In this document: positions 1 through 8,295 of the stretch, piece by piece
Layout: the number at the start of each line of letters is the position of its first letter
Position numbering within the stretch: position 1 is the stretch's first letter
Assembly (NCBI GenBank): GCA_000696115.1
Contig: JJOH01000033.1
Location: 34,705-98,704 of the forward strand
DNA length: 64,000 nt
Direction: 5' to 3'
From: Streptomyces olindensis
Lineage (GTDB): Bacteria; Actinomycetota; Actinomycetes; Streptomycetales; Streptomycetaceae
The notes under the pieces: model-generated
What the model was told of the DNA's origin: nothing
The model's input: the letters and a program-made list of their open reading frames with translations, nothing else
The model's database searches: none
Position numbers and translations under genes: made by a program

Positions 1-1
1 C

Positions 2-781
2 AACGGCTCCACGGACGGCACCGCCGAGGCCGTCGCCCAGCACCATCCGCGGGTGAAGCTGCTGCGGCCCGGCCGCAACCTCGGCGCCGTCGGCCGCAAC
101 CTGGCGATCCGGCAGGTCGACACGCCCTACATCGCCTTCTGCGACGACGACTCCTGGTGGGCACCCGGATCGCTGACCGGGGCCGCCGACCTGCTGGACC
201 GGCATCCGGCCCTGGGCTCGGTCACGGCCCGGATCGTCGTCGAACCCGACGGCGGCGACGACCCGATCGTCGACGAGCTGCGCAACTCGCCCGTCCCCGG
301 ACCGGATTGGCTGCCCGGACCGGCTCTGGGCTCGTTCCTGGCGGCGGCGACCGTGCTGCGCACCGACGCCTTCCGGGCCGCGGGCGGCTTCCATCCGCGG
401 CTGTGGCTGGGCGGCGAGGAGGAGCTGCTCGCCGCGGACCTCGCGGCCGACGGCTGGTGGCTGACGTACGCCGACCACCTGGCGGTGCACCACCACCCGT
501 CCGTCGCCCGGGACGCCACCCTGCGCCGGACCCACGGCATCCGCAACACCCTGTGGTTCACCTGGCTGCGCCGCCCGGCCGGTCCCGCGCTGCGCCGGAC
601 CGTGAACCTGGCCCGCACGGTCCCGCGCGACACCGCGTCCCTGCGCGCCTTCGCCGAGGCGGCGGCCGCCCTCCCCTGGGTGCTGCGCGAACGCCGGGTC
701 CTGCCGCACGAGGTGGAGTCCCGGCTGCGCCTGCTCGAACCGGCCCAGCGGACCTCGAAGGCCCGCCGCTACACGGGCTGA
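2..781 (+). CDS. Family 2 glycosyltransferase (5' end outside window)
   Basis: The frame is open from base 2 and already reads NGSTDGT, the nucleotide-sugar binding signature at the start of a GT-A fold, so only the first few tens of residues are missing. An acidic CDDDSWW segment follows and is the likely metal-binding DXD region. Later GGFHPRLWLGGEEELL resembles the acceptor/catalytic-base loop of GT2 enzymes. No membrane segment is visible in the part present. By family it should transfer a sugar from an NDP-sugar to a cell-surface or secondary acceptor; donor and acceptor cannot be told. It lies just upstream of, and convergent to, a polysaccharide pyruvyl transferase-like gene, which fits surface glycan work. 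Confidence 0.85.
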   Translation, partial: NGSTDGTAEAVAQHHPRVKLLRPGRNLGAVGRNLAIRQVDTPYIAFCDDDSWWAPGSLTGAADLLDRHPALGSVTARIVVEPDGGDDPIVDELRNSPVPGPDWLPGPALGSFLAAATVLRTDAFRAAGGFHPRLWLGGEEELLAADLAADGWWLTYADHLAVHHHPSVARDATLRRTHGIRNTLWFTWLRRPAGPALRRTVNLARTVPRDTASLRAFAEAAAALPWVLRERRVLPHEVESRLRLLEPAQRTSKARRYTG

Positions 782-784
782 CGC

Positions 785-1105
785 TCAGCTGCCGCACCAG
801 CGGCACATCAGCCGGAACACCGCGAACAGGGTCAGCGGCCACAGGGCGGCGAACGCCCAGATGACGCCCGGCTCGGAGGTGACCATGCCGGCCACCATCA
901 GGGCGACCGAAACCGCGAGCAGGACCAGGACGGTCCGGCCCCGGGGACGGTAGGAGCCCAACCGGGCCAGGACGCCGGCCGGATCGGGGCGGCGGCTCAG
1001 CCGCAGGGTGCGCAGCCGGCGGTCGAGGCGGCGGTCGCGGCGCAGGGCGCGTTCCATCTCGTCGAGGATGCGCTGCTCGTTCTCGGGAAGTCGGCCGATG
1101 GACAC
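785..1105 (-). CDS. DUF3040 small membrane protein
   Basis: This is a 106-residue protein starting at a GTG (VSIGRLPENEQ). The N-terminal LPENEQRILDEMERAL helix is the DUF3040 hallmark. A basic stretch (RRDRRLDRRLRTLR) and two adjacent hydrophobic segments (about residues 58-75 and 80-98) follow. The family is widespread in actinobacteria and has no assigned function. The stop lies 4 bases from the stop of the convergent glycosyltransferase. The start was chosen because the DUF3040 motif begins right after it and the frame upstream has no family resemblance. Confidence 0.75.
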   Translation of the reverse strand: MSIGRLPENEQRILDEMERALRRDRRLDRRLRTLRLSRRPDPAGVLARLGSYRPRGRTVLVLLAVSVALMVAGMVTSEPGVIWAFAALWPLTLFAVFRLMCRWCGS

Positions 1106-1188
1106 GCTGTCTCCTTCCGGACGGCCGGACCGTCTCTCCTTCCGGGGGGAGGGGGACGTAAGAGCGGGTGCCCCGTGGTGCCCCTGTG

Positions 1189-2136
1189 CTAACCGGGGAC
1201 CGGCCGCGCCAGCGCCTCCACGAGCCGGTCCGCGCTGTCCGGCACGGTGCCCTCGCGGAACCCGTCGCGGATCTGCCGGGCGGTCACCCGGCCGCCGGTC
1301 AGGCACCAGTCCCACCAGCGGTCCAACTGCCGCACGTCCAGCCGCTCGGCGGGCACCAGCGCGGGCCAGCCGCAGGCGCGGGCCTGCGCTGTCATCTTCG
1401 CGCCGCCCTCGACGGGGTCGACGGCCAGCACCGGGGTGCCGACCCGCAGCGCGATCACCAGCCCGTGCAGCCGGTCGGTGACGACGAGGTCCAGCCGGGC
1501 CAGCACGGACTGCAACTGCGCGGGCGTGGCGCTCAGATGCCAGTCGTGCGTGTCGAGCCGTGTCTCCAGCTCCAGCCGGGCGCAGTCCTTCCCGGCGAGC
1601 CAGCGCGTCACCTCCTCGGCGACCTGCCCGTGCCGCCGCAGCTGCCCGTACTCCTCCTGCCCGTGCGTGAGGATCACCCCGACGACCGGCCGGGCCGGGA
1701 CCTCCGGGGCGCGGGCCGCGAGGTCCTCCACCGGCTCGCTGTCCGGCGCGTCGCGGGGCAGTACCCGGTGGAAGCCGGTCACGGCCGCGCTGCCGGGGTC
1801 GATCACCGAGGTGCCGACGGCGATCCGCACGCAGTGCGCGAACCGCCGGTGCAGCTCCTCGACCTGCGGCCCGTGCAGCGGGCCGCACACGAACACCAGG
1901 TGGGAGTAGTCCTCGGGCCACAGTCGGTCCAGATGCAGCGCCTCCGGACGGAAGCCGGGGCTCCAGGCGATGTCGTAGGGGATGCCCGTCCCCCGCAGTA
2001 CGTCCTCCACCCGGCGCAGGGCCAGCACGTCCCCGGCGGTCGCCTCCCCGTCCCGGAAGCTGAACCACCCGGTCAGCAGCACCCTGCGCGGTCGTATGCC
2101 CTCTCGTGTCTGCACATGCCCTGAGTGCCCGCCCAC
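1189..2136 (-). CDS. Polysaccharide pyruvyl transferase family protein
   Basis: A 315-residue protein with the C-terminal signature of the pyruvyl transferase family: LDLVVTDRLHGLVIALRVGTPVLAVD, where the DRLHG histidine is conserved in CsaB-like enzymes. The N-terminal half (RRVLLTGWFSF ... VFVCGPLHG) fits the first Rossmann-like domain of this GT-B-like fold. Family members move pyruvate from PEP onto surface sugars, and this is inferred here. The assigned start is a GTG with no clear Shine-Dalgarno sequence; an internal GTG nine codons later is possible. Nothing shows what the acceptor is. Confidence 0.7.
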   Translation of the reverse strand: MGGHSGHVQTREGIRPRRVLLTGWFSFRDGEATAGDVLALRRVEDVLRGTGIPYDIAWSPGFRPEALHLDRLWPEDYSHLVFVCGPLHGPQVEELHRRFAHCVRIAVGTSVIDPGSAAVTGFHRVLPRDAPDSEPVEDLAARAPEVPARPVVGVILTHGQEEYGQLRRHGQVAEEVTRWLAGKDCARLELETRLDTHDWHLSATPAQLQSVLARLDLVVTDRLHGLVIALRVGTPVLAVDPVEGGAKMTAQARACGWPALVPAERLDVRQLDRWWDWCLTGGRVTARQIRDGFREGTVPDSADRLVEALARPVPG

Positions 2137-2176
2137 CGGGAAGACAATCAGGGCATTACGTGCATTTACTCGGTGG

Positions 2177-3619
2177 TCACTGGGCGTGGAAGGTGGCGTC
2201 CGCCCGGTCCGTGGCCGTGCTCACCGCCTGCACGTTCAGCAGGTACTCCCAGTGGCGGACGTATCGCCCCGGGTAGTTGTACGACTCGTACGAGACCCCC
2301 GCCGAGTCGGCCAGCCCGGCGCGCCGGTGGAAGGTGGCGTCGGCGGCGAACTGCGCGCTGCCGTCGTTGCGCTCCAGCCACACCTCGAAGTTCTTGTGCC
2401 GCAGGTAGTAACCGGGGAAGTTGGCGGACTCCAGCGAGACGGTGCCGCTGCCGGCCAGGCCGGGCACGACGCGGAACTGCGAGTCGGCGAGCTTGGTGAC
2501 GTCGGCCTCGATCCGGGCCCGGTAGTCCCAGTGGCGTATGAACCGGTCCGGGAAGTTGGACGAGGAGAAGCGCTGCGGGGTGACCCCGTCGGCGACCGGG
2601 ATGCCGAAGTTCGGGGTGCCGTCGGCGTTCCAGTAGACCTTCTGCACGCGGGTGCGGCGGTTGGGATCGTTGAGCGGGTCGCCGCTGATGTCCTTGTAGC
2701 TGCGGTCGTGGTAGACGAGGATGTCGCTCTTCCCGTCCTCGGAGACCGTGAAGGAGTTGTGGCCCGGCCCGTACTGGCTGGTCGCGGCGCTGCTCGCGAA
2801 CACGGGGGTGGCGCTCTTGCTCCAGGACGCCTGGCTCAGCAGGTTCGCGCTCGCGGAGGCGGTGAGCATGCCCAGGCAGTAGTTGCTGTCGGTGGCGCTC
2901 GCCGAGTACGTCATGAACACCTTGCCGCCGCGCTGGATGACGGCCGGTCCCTCGTTGACCTTGTAGCCGACGGTCTCCCAGGAGTAGGTGGGCCGCGACA
3001 GCATCACCGGCGTGCCGGTGATCGTCCAGGGGTTGGCCATCCTCGCCAGGTAGATGTCCGTGTTGTTGTTCACGGACGGGTCGCGCTGCGCCCAGGCCAG
3101 ATAGCGTACGCCGTTCACCACGAAGGTGGTGGCGTCCAGGGAGAAGCTCTCCCACTGGGTCCTGATCTGCCCCTTCTCCGTCCAGGCGGCGGTGAGCGGG
3201 TTGGCGCCGGTGCCCTCCAGGACGTACATCCGGATCGCCCAGACGTCGTTCGTGGCGCCGGCGGCGAAGTACACGTACCACTTGCCGTCGATGAAGTGGA
3301 TCTCCGGCGCCCAGATGTGCGCGCCCATCACGCCGCTGGCGTGCTTGGTCCAGATGGTGGTCTCGGGCGCCGTCCTCAGCCCCTGGATGGTGGTCGCCCG
3401 GCGCAGCACGATGCGGTCGTACTCGGGGACGGTCGCGGTGAAGTAGTAGTAGCCGTCGGTGTGCTTGAAGATGTGCGGGTCGGCCCGCTTCTCCGCGAGC
3501 GGGTTGGTGTACGTGACGGCGGGGGAGTCGGGTACGGCCGCCTGCGCGGGCGCGCTCGCGAGGCAGGTCGCCAGGGCGACGAGGACGGCCATGAGCAGCC
3601 GTACGGCATTGCGTCTCAA
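2177..3619 (-). CDS. Secreted GH43 glycoside hydrolase with CBM42 (AbfB) domain
   Basis: About 480 residues. A TTG start at 3619 is chosen because GGAG lies 7 nt upstream and the product then begins with a clean signal peptide (RRNAVRLLMAVLVALATC ... APAQA). The frame extends 67 codons further upstream but would bury the signal. The catalytic domain starts at YTNPLAEKRADPHIF, where the Asp is the GH43 general base; GAHIWAPEIHF and KVNEGPAVIQRGG hold the other conserved acids. The C-terminus has three beta-trefoil repeats with FPDRFIRHWDY, FPGYYLRHKNF and YPGRYVRHWEY, typical of arabinose-binding CBM42. It should act outside the cell on arabinofuranosyl side chains or arabinan. Confidence 0.85.
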   Translation of the reverse strand: MRRNAVRLLMAVLVALATCLASAPAQAAVPDSPAVTYTNPLAEKRADPHIFKHTDGYYYFTATVPEYDRIVLRRATTIQGLRTAPETTIWTKHASGVMGAHIWAPEIHFIDGKWYVYFAAGATNDVWAIRMYVLEGTGANPLTAAWTEKGQIRTQWESFSLDATTFVVNGVRYLAWAQRDPSVNNNTDIYLARMANPWTITGTPVMLSRPTYSWETVGYKVNEGPAVIQRGGKVFMTYSASATDSNYCLGMLTASASANLLSQASWSKSATPVFASSAATSQYGPGHNSFTVSEDGKSDILVYHDRSYKDISGDPLNDPNRRTRVQKVYWNADGTPNFGIPVADGVTPQRFSSSNFPDRFIRHWDYRARIEADVTKLADSQFRVVPGLAGSGTVSLESANFPGYYLRHKNFEVWLERNDGSAQFAADATFHRRAGLADSAGVSYESYNYPGRYVRHWEYLLNVQAVSTATDRADATFHAQ

Positions 3620-3667
3620 GGGAGGTCTCCGGAGGGGGTCGGGGGGTGGGGGCGAGCCGCCTCTGTC

Positions 3668-3722
3668 CGTGAATGCGCGTCCGTGATTTCGAACGCAGTT
3701 CGTGAATTCGGCCATGAATTCG
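3668..3722. repeat. Four direct repeats of CRTGAATTCG, likely operator
   Basis: Copies are CGTGAATGCG (3668-3677), CGTGATTTCG (3682-3691), CGTGAATTCG (3701-3710) and CATGAATTCG (3713-3722). The inverted repeat CGAACGCAGTTCG (3690-3702) sits between copies two and three. All lie just downstream of the GH43 -10 box, where a repressor would block transcription. The cognate regulator is not identified. Confidence 0.45.
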
Positions 3723-3727
3723 GTCAG

Positions 3728-3756
3728 AAGATAAGTGGGGCTCTTACCCTCGTCAA
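3728..3756 (-). promoter_or_regulatory. Promoter of the GH43 gene
   Basis: On the minus strand TTGACG (3756-3751) and TATCTT (3733-3728) are separated by exactly 17 bp, a near-consensus housekeeping-type promoter. Transcription would start near 3720, leaving a leader of about 100 nt that contains the direct repeats at 3668-3722. Confidence 0.6.
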
Positions 3757-3798
3757 CGGTTCGGACAGACGGGGCACTTGAGAGGGCCGGGTCGCGCA

Positions 3799-3827
3799 TC
3801 GACGTGAAAACCATGTTCATCTAGCAT
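3799..3827 (+). promoter_or_regulatory. Promoter with embedded Zur-type box
   Basis: TCGACG (3799-3804) and TAGCAT (3822-3827) form a promoter with a 17-bp spacer. The spacer contains TGAAAACCATGTTCA (3805-3819), which matches the Streptomyces Zur box TGAAAATGATTTTCA at 12 of 15 positions as I recall that consensus. It lies 35-60 bp before the Fur-family gene, so zinc-dependent autoregulation is the simple reading. Confidence 0.5.
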
Positions 3828-3868
3828 GGTGGGCCGACACACGCGCCGGCCGAGCGAGGAGTCCCCTG

Positions 3869-4411
3869 ATGGGCGAAGCGGAGGAGGGCCCGGCGGCGGG
3901 GCGTGTCCCCGCGCCGGGCCTGCGCAGCACCCGGCAGCGCCGGGCCGTGCTCGACGCCCTGGGCCGCTGCCGGGAGTTCGTCTCCGCGCAGGAACTGCAC
4001 GCCCTGCTGGCCGACTCCGGCAGCACCGTCGGCCTCACCACCGTCTACCGCACCCTGCGCGAACTGGACCGCGCCGGGCGCGTCGACGTCGTACGCGACG
4101 AGGGCGGTGAGCGGCTGTACCTGGGAAGGTCGGCCGGCGAGCACCGCCACCACCTCATCTGCCGCCGCTGCGGGCGCAGCCGGCCCGTGGACGCGGAGGC
4201 CGTCGAGGAGTGGGCCGCCCGGCTCGCCGGGATCACGGGCTTCACGGAACTGGAGCACACCCTCGAACTCACCGGCGTCTGCGGCCCCTGCGGACAGGAG
4301 CCGGCCCCGGCCGCCTGCCGGCCGCGCCGCCCGGCCCGCTCGACAGCGGAAGCGGCCCGCCGTGAGCCGGGCACCGAACTCGGCGCGCACCCGCTCGACG
4401 GCCACCGGTGA
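3869..4411 (+). CDS. Fur-family metalloregulator, Zur-like
   Basis: A 180-residue Fur-fold protein. The winged helix (LRSTRQRRAVLDAL ... SAQELHALLADSG ... GLTTVYRTLRELDRAG) is followed by the dimerisation domain with HRHHLICRRCGR and a second CGPC pair, which together form the structural zinc site. HHLICRRCG and the later GF-x-ELEHTLELTG are closer to Zur than to FurA or Nur. About 35 residues rich in Ala, Arg and Pro follow the last CxxC and are unusual for the family. AGGAG lies 7 nt before the ATG. A Zur-type box sits in its own promoter. It could be a second, specialised zinc regulator rather than the main Zur. Confidence 0.8.
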   Translation: MGEAEEGPAAGRVPAPGLRSTRQRRAVLDALGRCREFVSAQELHALLADSGSTVGLTTVYRTLRELDRAGRVDVVRDEGGERLYLGRSAGEHRHHLICRRCGRSRPVDAEAVEEWAARLAGITGFTELEHTLELTGVCGPCGQEPAPAACRPRRPARSTAEAARREPGTELGAHPLDGHR

Positions 4412-4569
4412 CAGCCCGGCGAACACCCCGCGCGGACGCCGCCGTCGGCCGGGAGCCGGACCGTCCCCGGGATCAGCGGCTTCGCTCTCGCCCGAGTCCA
4501 GGCCGGTGCGTCCGGAGAGTCCTGGCAGGACGTCCGTCCAGGCACGGCGATCGCCGTCAGGGCGACGGC

Positions 4570-4606
4570 ATCCCCGGCCGCCGTCAGGGCGACGGCGGCC
4601 GGGGAT
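4570..4606 (-). terminator. Hairpin at the 3' end of the LacI-type gene
   Basis: ATCCCCGGCCGCCGTC (4570-4585) and its perfect complement (4591-4606) are separated by 5 nt. The stop codon of the leftward regulator gene lies at the loop, so the last codons form the stem. No T-run is seen; such U-less hairpins are common in Streptomyces. Confidence 0.5.
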
Positions 4607-5645
4607 CCGGCGCGCTCCGCGGGGCGGGAGGCGGCGCGGTCGTGGCGCGGGGGATCACCTGGGTCGGCAGCACGAGGTGGCGCTCGCGGTCCGCGCCCGG
4701 GTCGTTGATGAGCGACAGGGCGAGCTCGCCGGCCTCCCGGCCGATCCGTGAGGGCGACTGCGCCACGGTCGTCAGATCGAACCACTGCGCCACCGGCTGG
4801 TCGTCGAAGCCGACGACCGACACCTGCCCGGGCACCTCGATCCGCGTCGCCCGCAGGGTCCAGATCACGGCGACCGCCACCTCGTCCTGCTCGGCGAAGA
4901 CCGCGGTCGGCGGCTCCCGCAGCCCCAGCAGCCTGCCGACCGCCTCGGCGGCACCCCGCTTGTCGCCCGCCGGGGTGGCGACCACCAGGTCCTCGTCCAA
5001 CGGGATGCCCGCCTCGGTGAGGGCCTGCCGGTAACCGACCAGCCGCTCCTGCGAGCTGAAGGAGAAACCGCCGGTGCCCACCGTCTGCACGTAGGCGATC
5101 CGGCGGTGGCCGAGGTTGAGCAGGTGCCGGGTGCCGCGCAGCGCGCCGGCCACGTCGTCGACGTAGACGCTCGGGCGTCCGTCGACGTGCTGGCTGACGT
5201 AGACCACCGGCATGGCGAGCTTGTCCAGCCGCCCGGTCTCCTCCTCGGTGAGGTCGAAGGAGAACACCAGCAGCGCGTCCGCGTTGCGCCGGGCGGGGAG
5301 ATGCTCGAAGAACGCCCTGCGCTCCGCCATGTCCGGGATCACATACACCGTCAGTTCCAGGCCGGCCGCCCGCAGGACGAGACCCAGACCCGACAGGGCC
5401 GCGCCGACGAACCACGAAGCGAGCGTCGGCACCAGCACCGCGACGTTGCCCGTCCGGCCCGTCACCAGGCTCGCCGCATGCCGTGAGGCCGCGAAGTCCA
5501 GCTCCCGCGCCGCCCGTTCGACCCGGGCACGGACCTCCGGCGAGACGGTGGTCAGACCGCGCAGGGTGCGCGAGACGGTGGAGACGGAGACCCCGGCCCG
5601 TTCGGCGACGTCGGCCATCGTGGGGTGCCGCTGACCTGGTGGCAT
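4584..5645 (-). CDS. LacI-family regulator of the alpha-glucoside operon
   Basis: A 353-residue regulator. The start MPPGQRHPTMADVAERAG puts the HTH (VAERAGVSVSTVSRTLRG) at the normal N-terminal place. The effector domain follows: GRTGNVAVLVPTLASWF, an ARRNADALLVFSF strand, NLGHRRIAYVQ, AVFAEQDEVAVAVIW and VSVVGFDDQPVAQWF, all standard LacI/PurR landmarks. It is divergent from a sugar ABC operon, so that operon is the likely target, with an oligosaccharide as inducer. A TAGCGT hexamer ends 7 nt before the ATG, which suggests a very short or absent leader. The tail after residue 330 is Pro/Ala rich. Confidence 0.88.
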   Translation of the reverse strand: MPPGQRHPTMADVAERAGVSVSTVSRTLRGLTTVSPEVRARVERAARELDFAASRHAASLVTGRTGNVAVLVPTLASWFVGAALSGLGLVLRAAGLELTVYVIPDMAERRAFFEHLPARRNADALLVFSFDLTEEETGRLDKLAMPVVYVSQHVDGRPSVYVDDVAGALRGTRHLLNLGHRRIAYVQTVGTGGFSFSSQERLVGYRQALTEAGIPLDEDLVVATPAGDKRGAAEAVGRLLGLREPPTAVFAEQDEVAVAVIWTLRATRIEVPGQVSVVGFDDQPVAQWFDLTTVAQSPSRIGREAGELALSLINDPGADRERHLVLPTQVIPRATTAPPPAPRSAPDPRPPSP

Positions 5646-5689
5646 GCGCCGGACGCTAGCACAGCAACCCCGCGCCGAGCGGCCGCCCC

Positions 5690-5779
5690 GACAGCGCTGT
5701 CTCACCTGATTCTTGCCTTCTTGAGGCGTTGGGGCGCATTGACTTCCCGACAGGGCGCTCCTAGCGTGCAAGCGTTGTC
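5690..5779. promoter_or_regulatory. Divergent LacI/alpha-glucoside operon control region
   Basis: A perfect 12-bp palindrome GACAGCGCTGTC (5690-5701) has the central CG of LacI-family operators. A related site GCAAGCGTTGTC (5768-5779) shares the half AGCGYTGTC. Between them TTGACT (5739-5744) and TAGCGT (5762-5767), with a 17-bp spacer, form the promoter of the rightward operon, so the second site covers its start point. Confidence 0.55.
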
Positions 5780-5930
5780 TCGACAGGATCGAAGTCGCCC
5801 CGGAGGGACGCCTCTTACCCGCTGCGACCTGTGGTTTTTATCAGCGGAATGCCGTGGCAACGCAATCTCATGACCAAAGCCATTCCGGGGGAACAGTCAC
5901 GACTTCGGTACGTCACGACCAGGAGAGACA

Positions 5931-7229
5931 GTGAAGACCAGCACCGCCAGAGCGATCCAGTGTTCCGCAGCGCTCGCCGCCGCCGGACTCCTCCTCACCG
6001 CCTGCGGCTCCTCCGGCGGCAGCGGCTCCACGCAGGCCGCCCCGGCGACGGCCTTCAAGGGCCGCGGCCCCATCACCTACGTCGCGGGCAAGGACACCAC
6101 CGGCACCGTCCAGACCATCATCGACCGCTGGAACAAGGCCCACCCCAAGGAGAAGGTCACCTTCATCCAGTTGCCCACGGACGCCGACTCGCAGCGACAG
6201 CAGATGATCCAGAACGCGGAGACGAAGTCCGACGCCTACACGGTCCTCGCCACCGACGTCGTGTGGACGTCGGAGTTCGCCGCCCACCAGTGGATCGAGC
6301 CGCTGCCCGCACAGCAGTTCCCGCTCGGCAGGATGCTCCAGCCGGTCGTGCAGACCGGCACGTACCGCGGCAGGCTCTACGCCGTCCCCGCCAGCTCCAA
6401 CGGCGGCCTGCTGTTCTACCGCACCGACCTGCTGAAGAAGGCGGGGATCACGAAACCCCCCACCACCTGGGCGCAGATGACCGCCGACTGTGCCGAGGTG
6501 CTCAAGCTCCCCGAGGCGAAGAACATGTCCTGCTACGCCGGGCAGTTCCAGAAGTACGAGGGCCTCACGGTGAACTTCGCCGAGGCCGTGAACTCCGCGG
6601 GCGGCCGGATCACCGACGCCAACGGCAAGCCCGACGTCGACACCCCTCAGGCGAAGAAGGGCCTCGACTTCCTCGTCACGTCCTTCAAGGACGGCACGAT
6701 CCCCAAGGAGGCCATCACCTACCAGGAGGAGGACGGCCGGCAGGCCTTCCAGTCCGGCAAGCTCGTCTTCCTCAACAACTGGCCCTACGTGTACTCCCTG
6801 GCCCAGAAGAGCGCCATCAAGGGCAAGTTCGCCGTCGCGCCCCTGCCCGGCCTCAACGGCCCCGGCGCCTCCAGCCTGGGCGGCTCCGACCTGGCGCTGT
6901 CGTCCTTCGCCAAGAACAAGGCCACCGCCCTGGACTTCATGAAGTACTTCACCAGCGAGGAGAGCGCCACCTACTTCCTGAAGAACGCCTCCCTCGCCCC
7001 GCCCTACGCCGACCTGTACGACAACGCGGCACTGGACAAGCAGTATCCGTACCTGCCCGACCTCAAGCAGTCCATCACCAAGGCCGTCCCGCGCCCCCGC
7101 GTCGTGCAGTACGGCGACGTCACCGCCGCGATCCAGAACGAGGTCTACGCCGCGCTCACCGGCAAGAAGAGCAGCGCCCGGGCGCTCAAGGACCTCCAGG
7201 CCGACCTGCGGAAGCTGACGGCCCAGTAG
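5931..7229 (+). CDS. Sugar ABC transporter substrate-binding lipoprotein
   Basis: A 432-residue extracellular solute-binding protein. The leader KTSTARAIQCSAALAAAG runs into a lipobox LLTAC, so it should be lipid-anchored on the outer face of the membrane. The body has family-1 landmarks: GTVQTIIDRWNKAHP, YAVPASSNGGLLFYRTDLL, GKLVFLNNWPYVYS and the C-terminal LPDLKQSITKAVPRPRVVQYGDV. An AGGAGA precedes the GTG start by 6 nt. It heads an operon with two permeases and a GH13 alpha-glucosidase, so maltose-, trehalose- or related alpha-glucoside uptake is inferred. The leader of about 155 nt is long. Confidence 0.88.
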   Translation: MKTSTARAIQCSAALAAAGLLLTACGSSGGSGSTQAAPATAFKGRGPITYVAGKDTTGTVQTIIDRWNKAHPKEKVTFIQLPTDADSQRQQMIQNAETKSDAYTVLATDVVWTSEFAAHQWIEPLPAQQFPLGRMLQPVVQTGTYRGRLYAVPASSNGGLLFYRTDLLKKAGITKPPTTWAQMTADCAEVLKLPEAKNMSCYAGQFQKYEGLTVNFAEAVNSAGGRITDANGKPDVDTPQAKKGLDFLVTSFKDGTIPKEAITYQEEDGRQAFQSGKLVFLNNWPYVYSLAQKSAIKGKFAVAPLPGLNGPGASSLGGSDLALSSFAKNKATALDFMKYFTSEESATYFLKNASLAPPYADLYDNAALDKQYPYLPDLKQSITKAVPRPRVVQYGDVTAAIQNEVYAALTGKKSSARALKDLQADLRKLTAQ

Positions 7230-7239
7230 GGCGCGGACC

Positions 7240-8295
7240 ATGGCCGACACCACCATCCCGCGCAACGACACCGCGGCCCGTCCCGGGACGGCGGCCACCC
7301 GCCGCCCCGGCCGGTCCCCGGCGGCCGGGAGCCCGCGCTCCCGCGCCACCGCCGGCTCCGGACGGCTGGCCGCACTGCTGGTCTCCCCGACCCTGCTCGT
7401 CCTGACGATCGTCGTCCTCTACCCGACGCTCATGGCACTCGACGAGTCCCTGTACGGGCCCAAGGGACTGGACCCCACAACCGGATTCATCAGCACCACC
7501 GAGCCGTTCGTCGGCCTGAAGAACTACACCGACATCTTCACCCAGGCCGGCGCCCGCTTCTGGAACGCCTTCTGGAACACCACGTTCTTCACCGTCGTCA
7601 CCGTGTCGCTGGAGACCGTGATCGGCGTGGCCATGGCGCTCATCATGCACAAGGCGTTCCGCGGCCGCGGCCTGGTGCGGGCGAGCATCCTCGTCCCCTG
7701 GGCGATCCCCACGGCCATCTCCGGACTGCTCTGGAAGTGGATCTTCAACGCCGACGGCATCGCCAACGTCCTCCTCGGACACCAGGTGCTGTGGACCGCC
7801 GACGGCTTCTCCGCGAAGATCGCGGTCGTCATCGCCGACGTGTGGAAGACCGCCCCCTTCATCGGACTGCTCGTCCTGGCCGGCCTCCAGGTCGTCCCGA
7901 AGGAGGTCTACGAGGCGGCCCGGCTCGACGGGGCGAGCGCCCGCCAGCAGTTCTGGCGGATCACCCTGCCGCTGGTGAAACCCGCGCTGCTGGTGGCGGT
8001 GCTGTTCCGCTGCCTCGACGCGCTGCGGATGTTCGACCTGCCCTACATCCTCATCGGCGCGCAGAAGGGCTCCGTGGAGACCCTGTCCATGCTCGCCCAG
8101 AACGAGGCGTCCAACGTCCGCTTCGGACCGGCCTCCGCCTACGCCGTCCTCCTCTTCCTCTACGTCTTCCTCATCGCGCTCGCCTTCGTCCGACTGCTCG
8201 GCGCCGACCTCGTCGGAGACGTCGGCGGCACCGGGAAGAGCAGGCCGCGCCGGGCCGGGGCGGCACGCCGCCGGGCACAGGAGGTGACGGCGTGA
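7240..8295 (+). CDS. Sugar ABC transporter permease (MalF type)
   Basis: A 351-residue inner-membrane permease with six predicted helices. The first follows a 45-residue Pro/Arg/Ala-rich cytoplasmic tail, and the EAA loop reads YEAARLDGASARQQFWRITLPL, which docks on the ATPase. It starts 10 nt after the binding-protein stop and its own stop overlaps the next start as GTGA. No ATPase gene is present here. In Streptomyces such importers are usually energised by the shared ATPase MsiK, encoded elsewhere (family knowledge). The C-terminal tail is strongly basic. Confidence 0.9.
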   Translation: MADTTIPRNDTAARPGTAATRRPGRSPAAGSPRSRATAGSGRLAALLVSPTLLVLTIVVLYPTLMALDESLYGPKGLDPTTGFISTTEPFVGLKNYTDIFTQAGARFWNAFWNTTFFTVVTVSLETVIGVAMALIMHKAFRGRGLVRASILVPWAIPTAISGLLWKWIFNADGIANVLLGHQVLWTADGFSAKIAVVIADVWKTAPFIGLLVLAGLQVVPKEVYEAARLDGASARQQFWRITLPLVKPALLVAVLFRCLDALRMFDLPYILIGAQKGSVETLSMLAQNEASNVRFGPASAYAVLLFLYVFLIALAFVRLLGADLVGDVGGTGKSRPRRAGAARRRAQEVTA

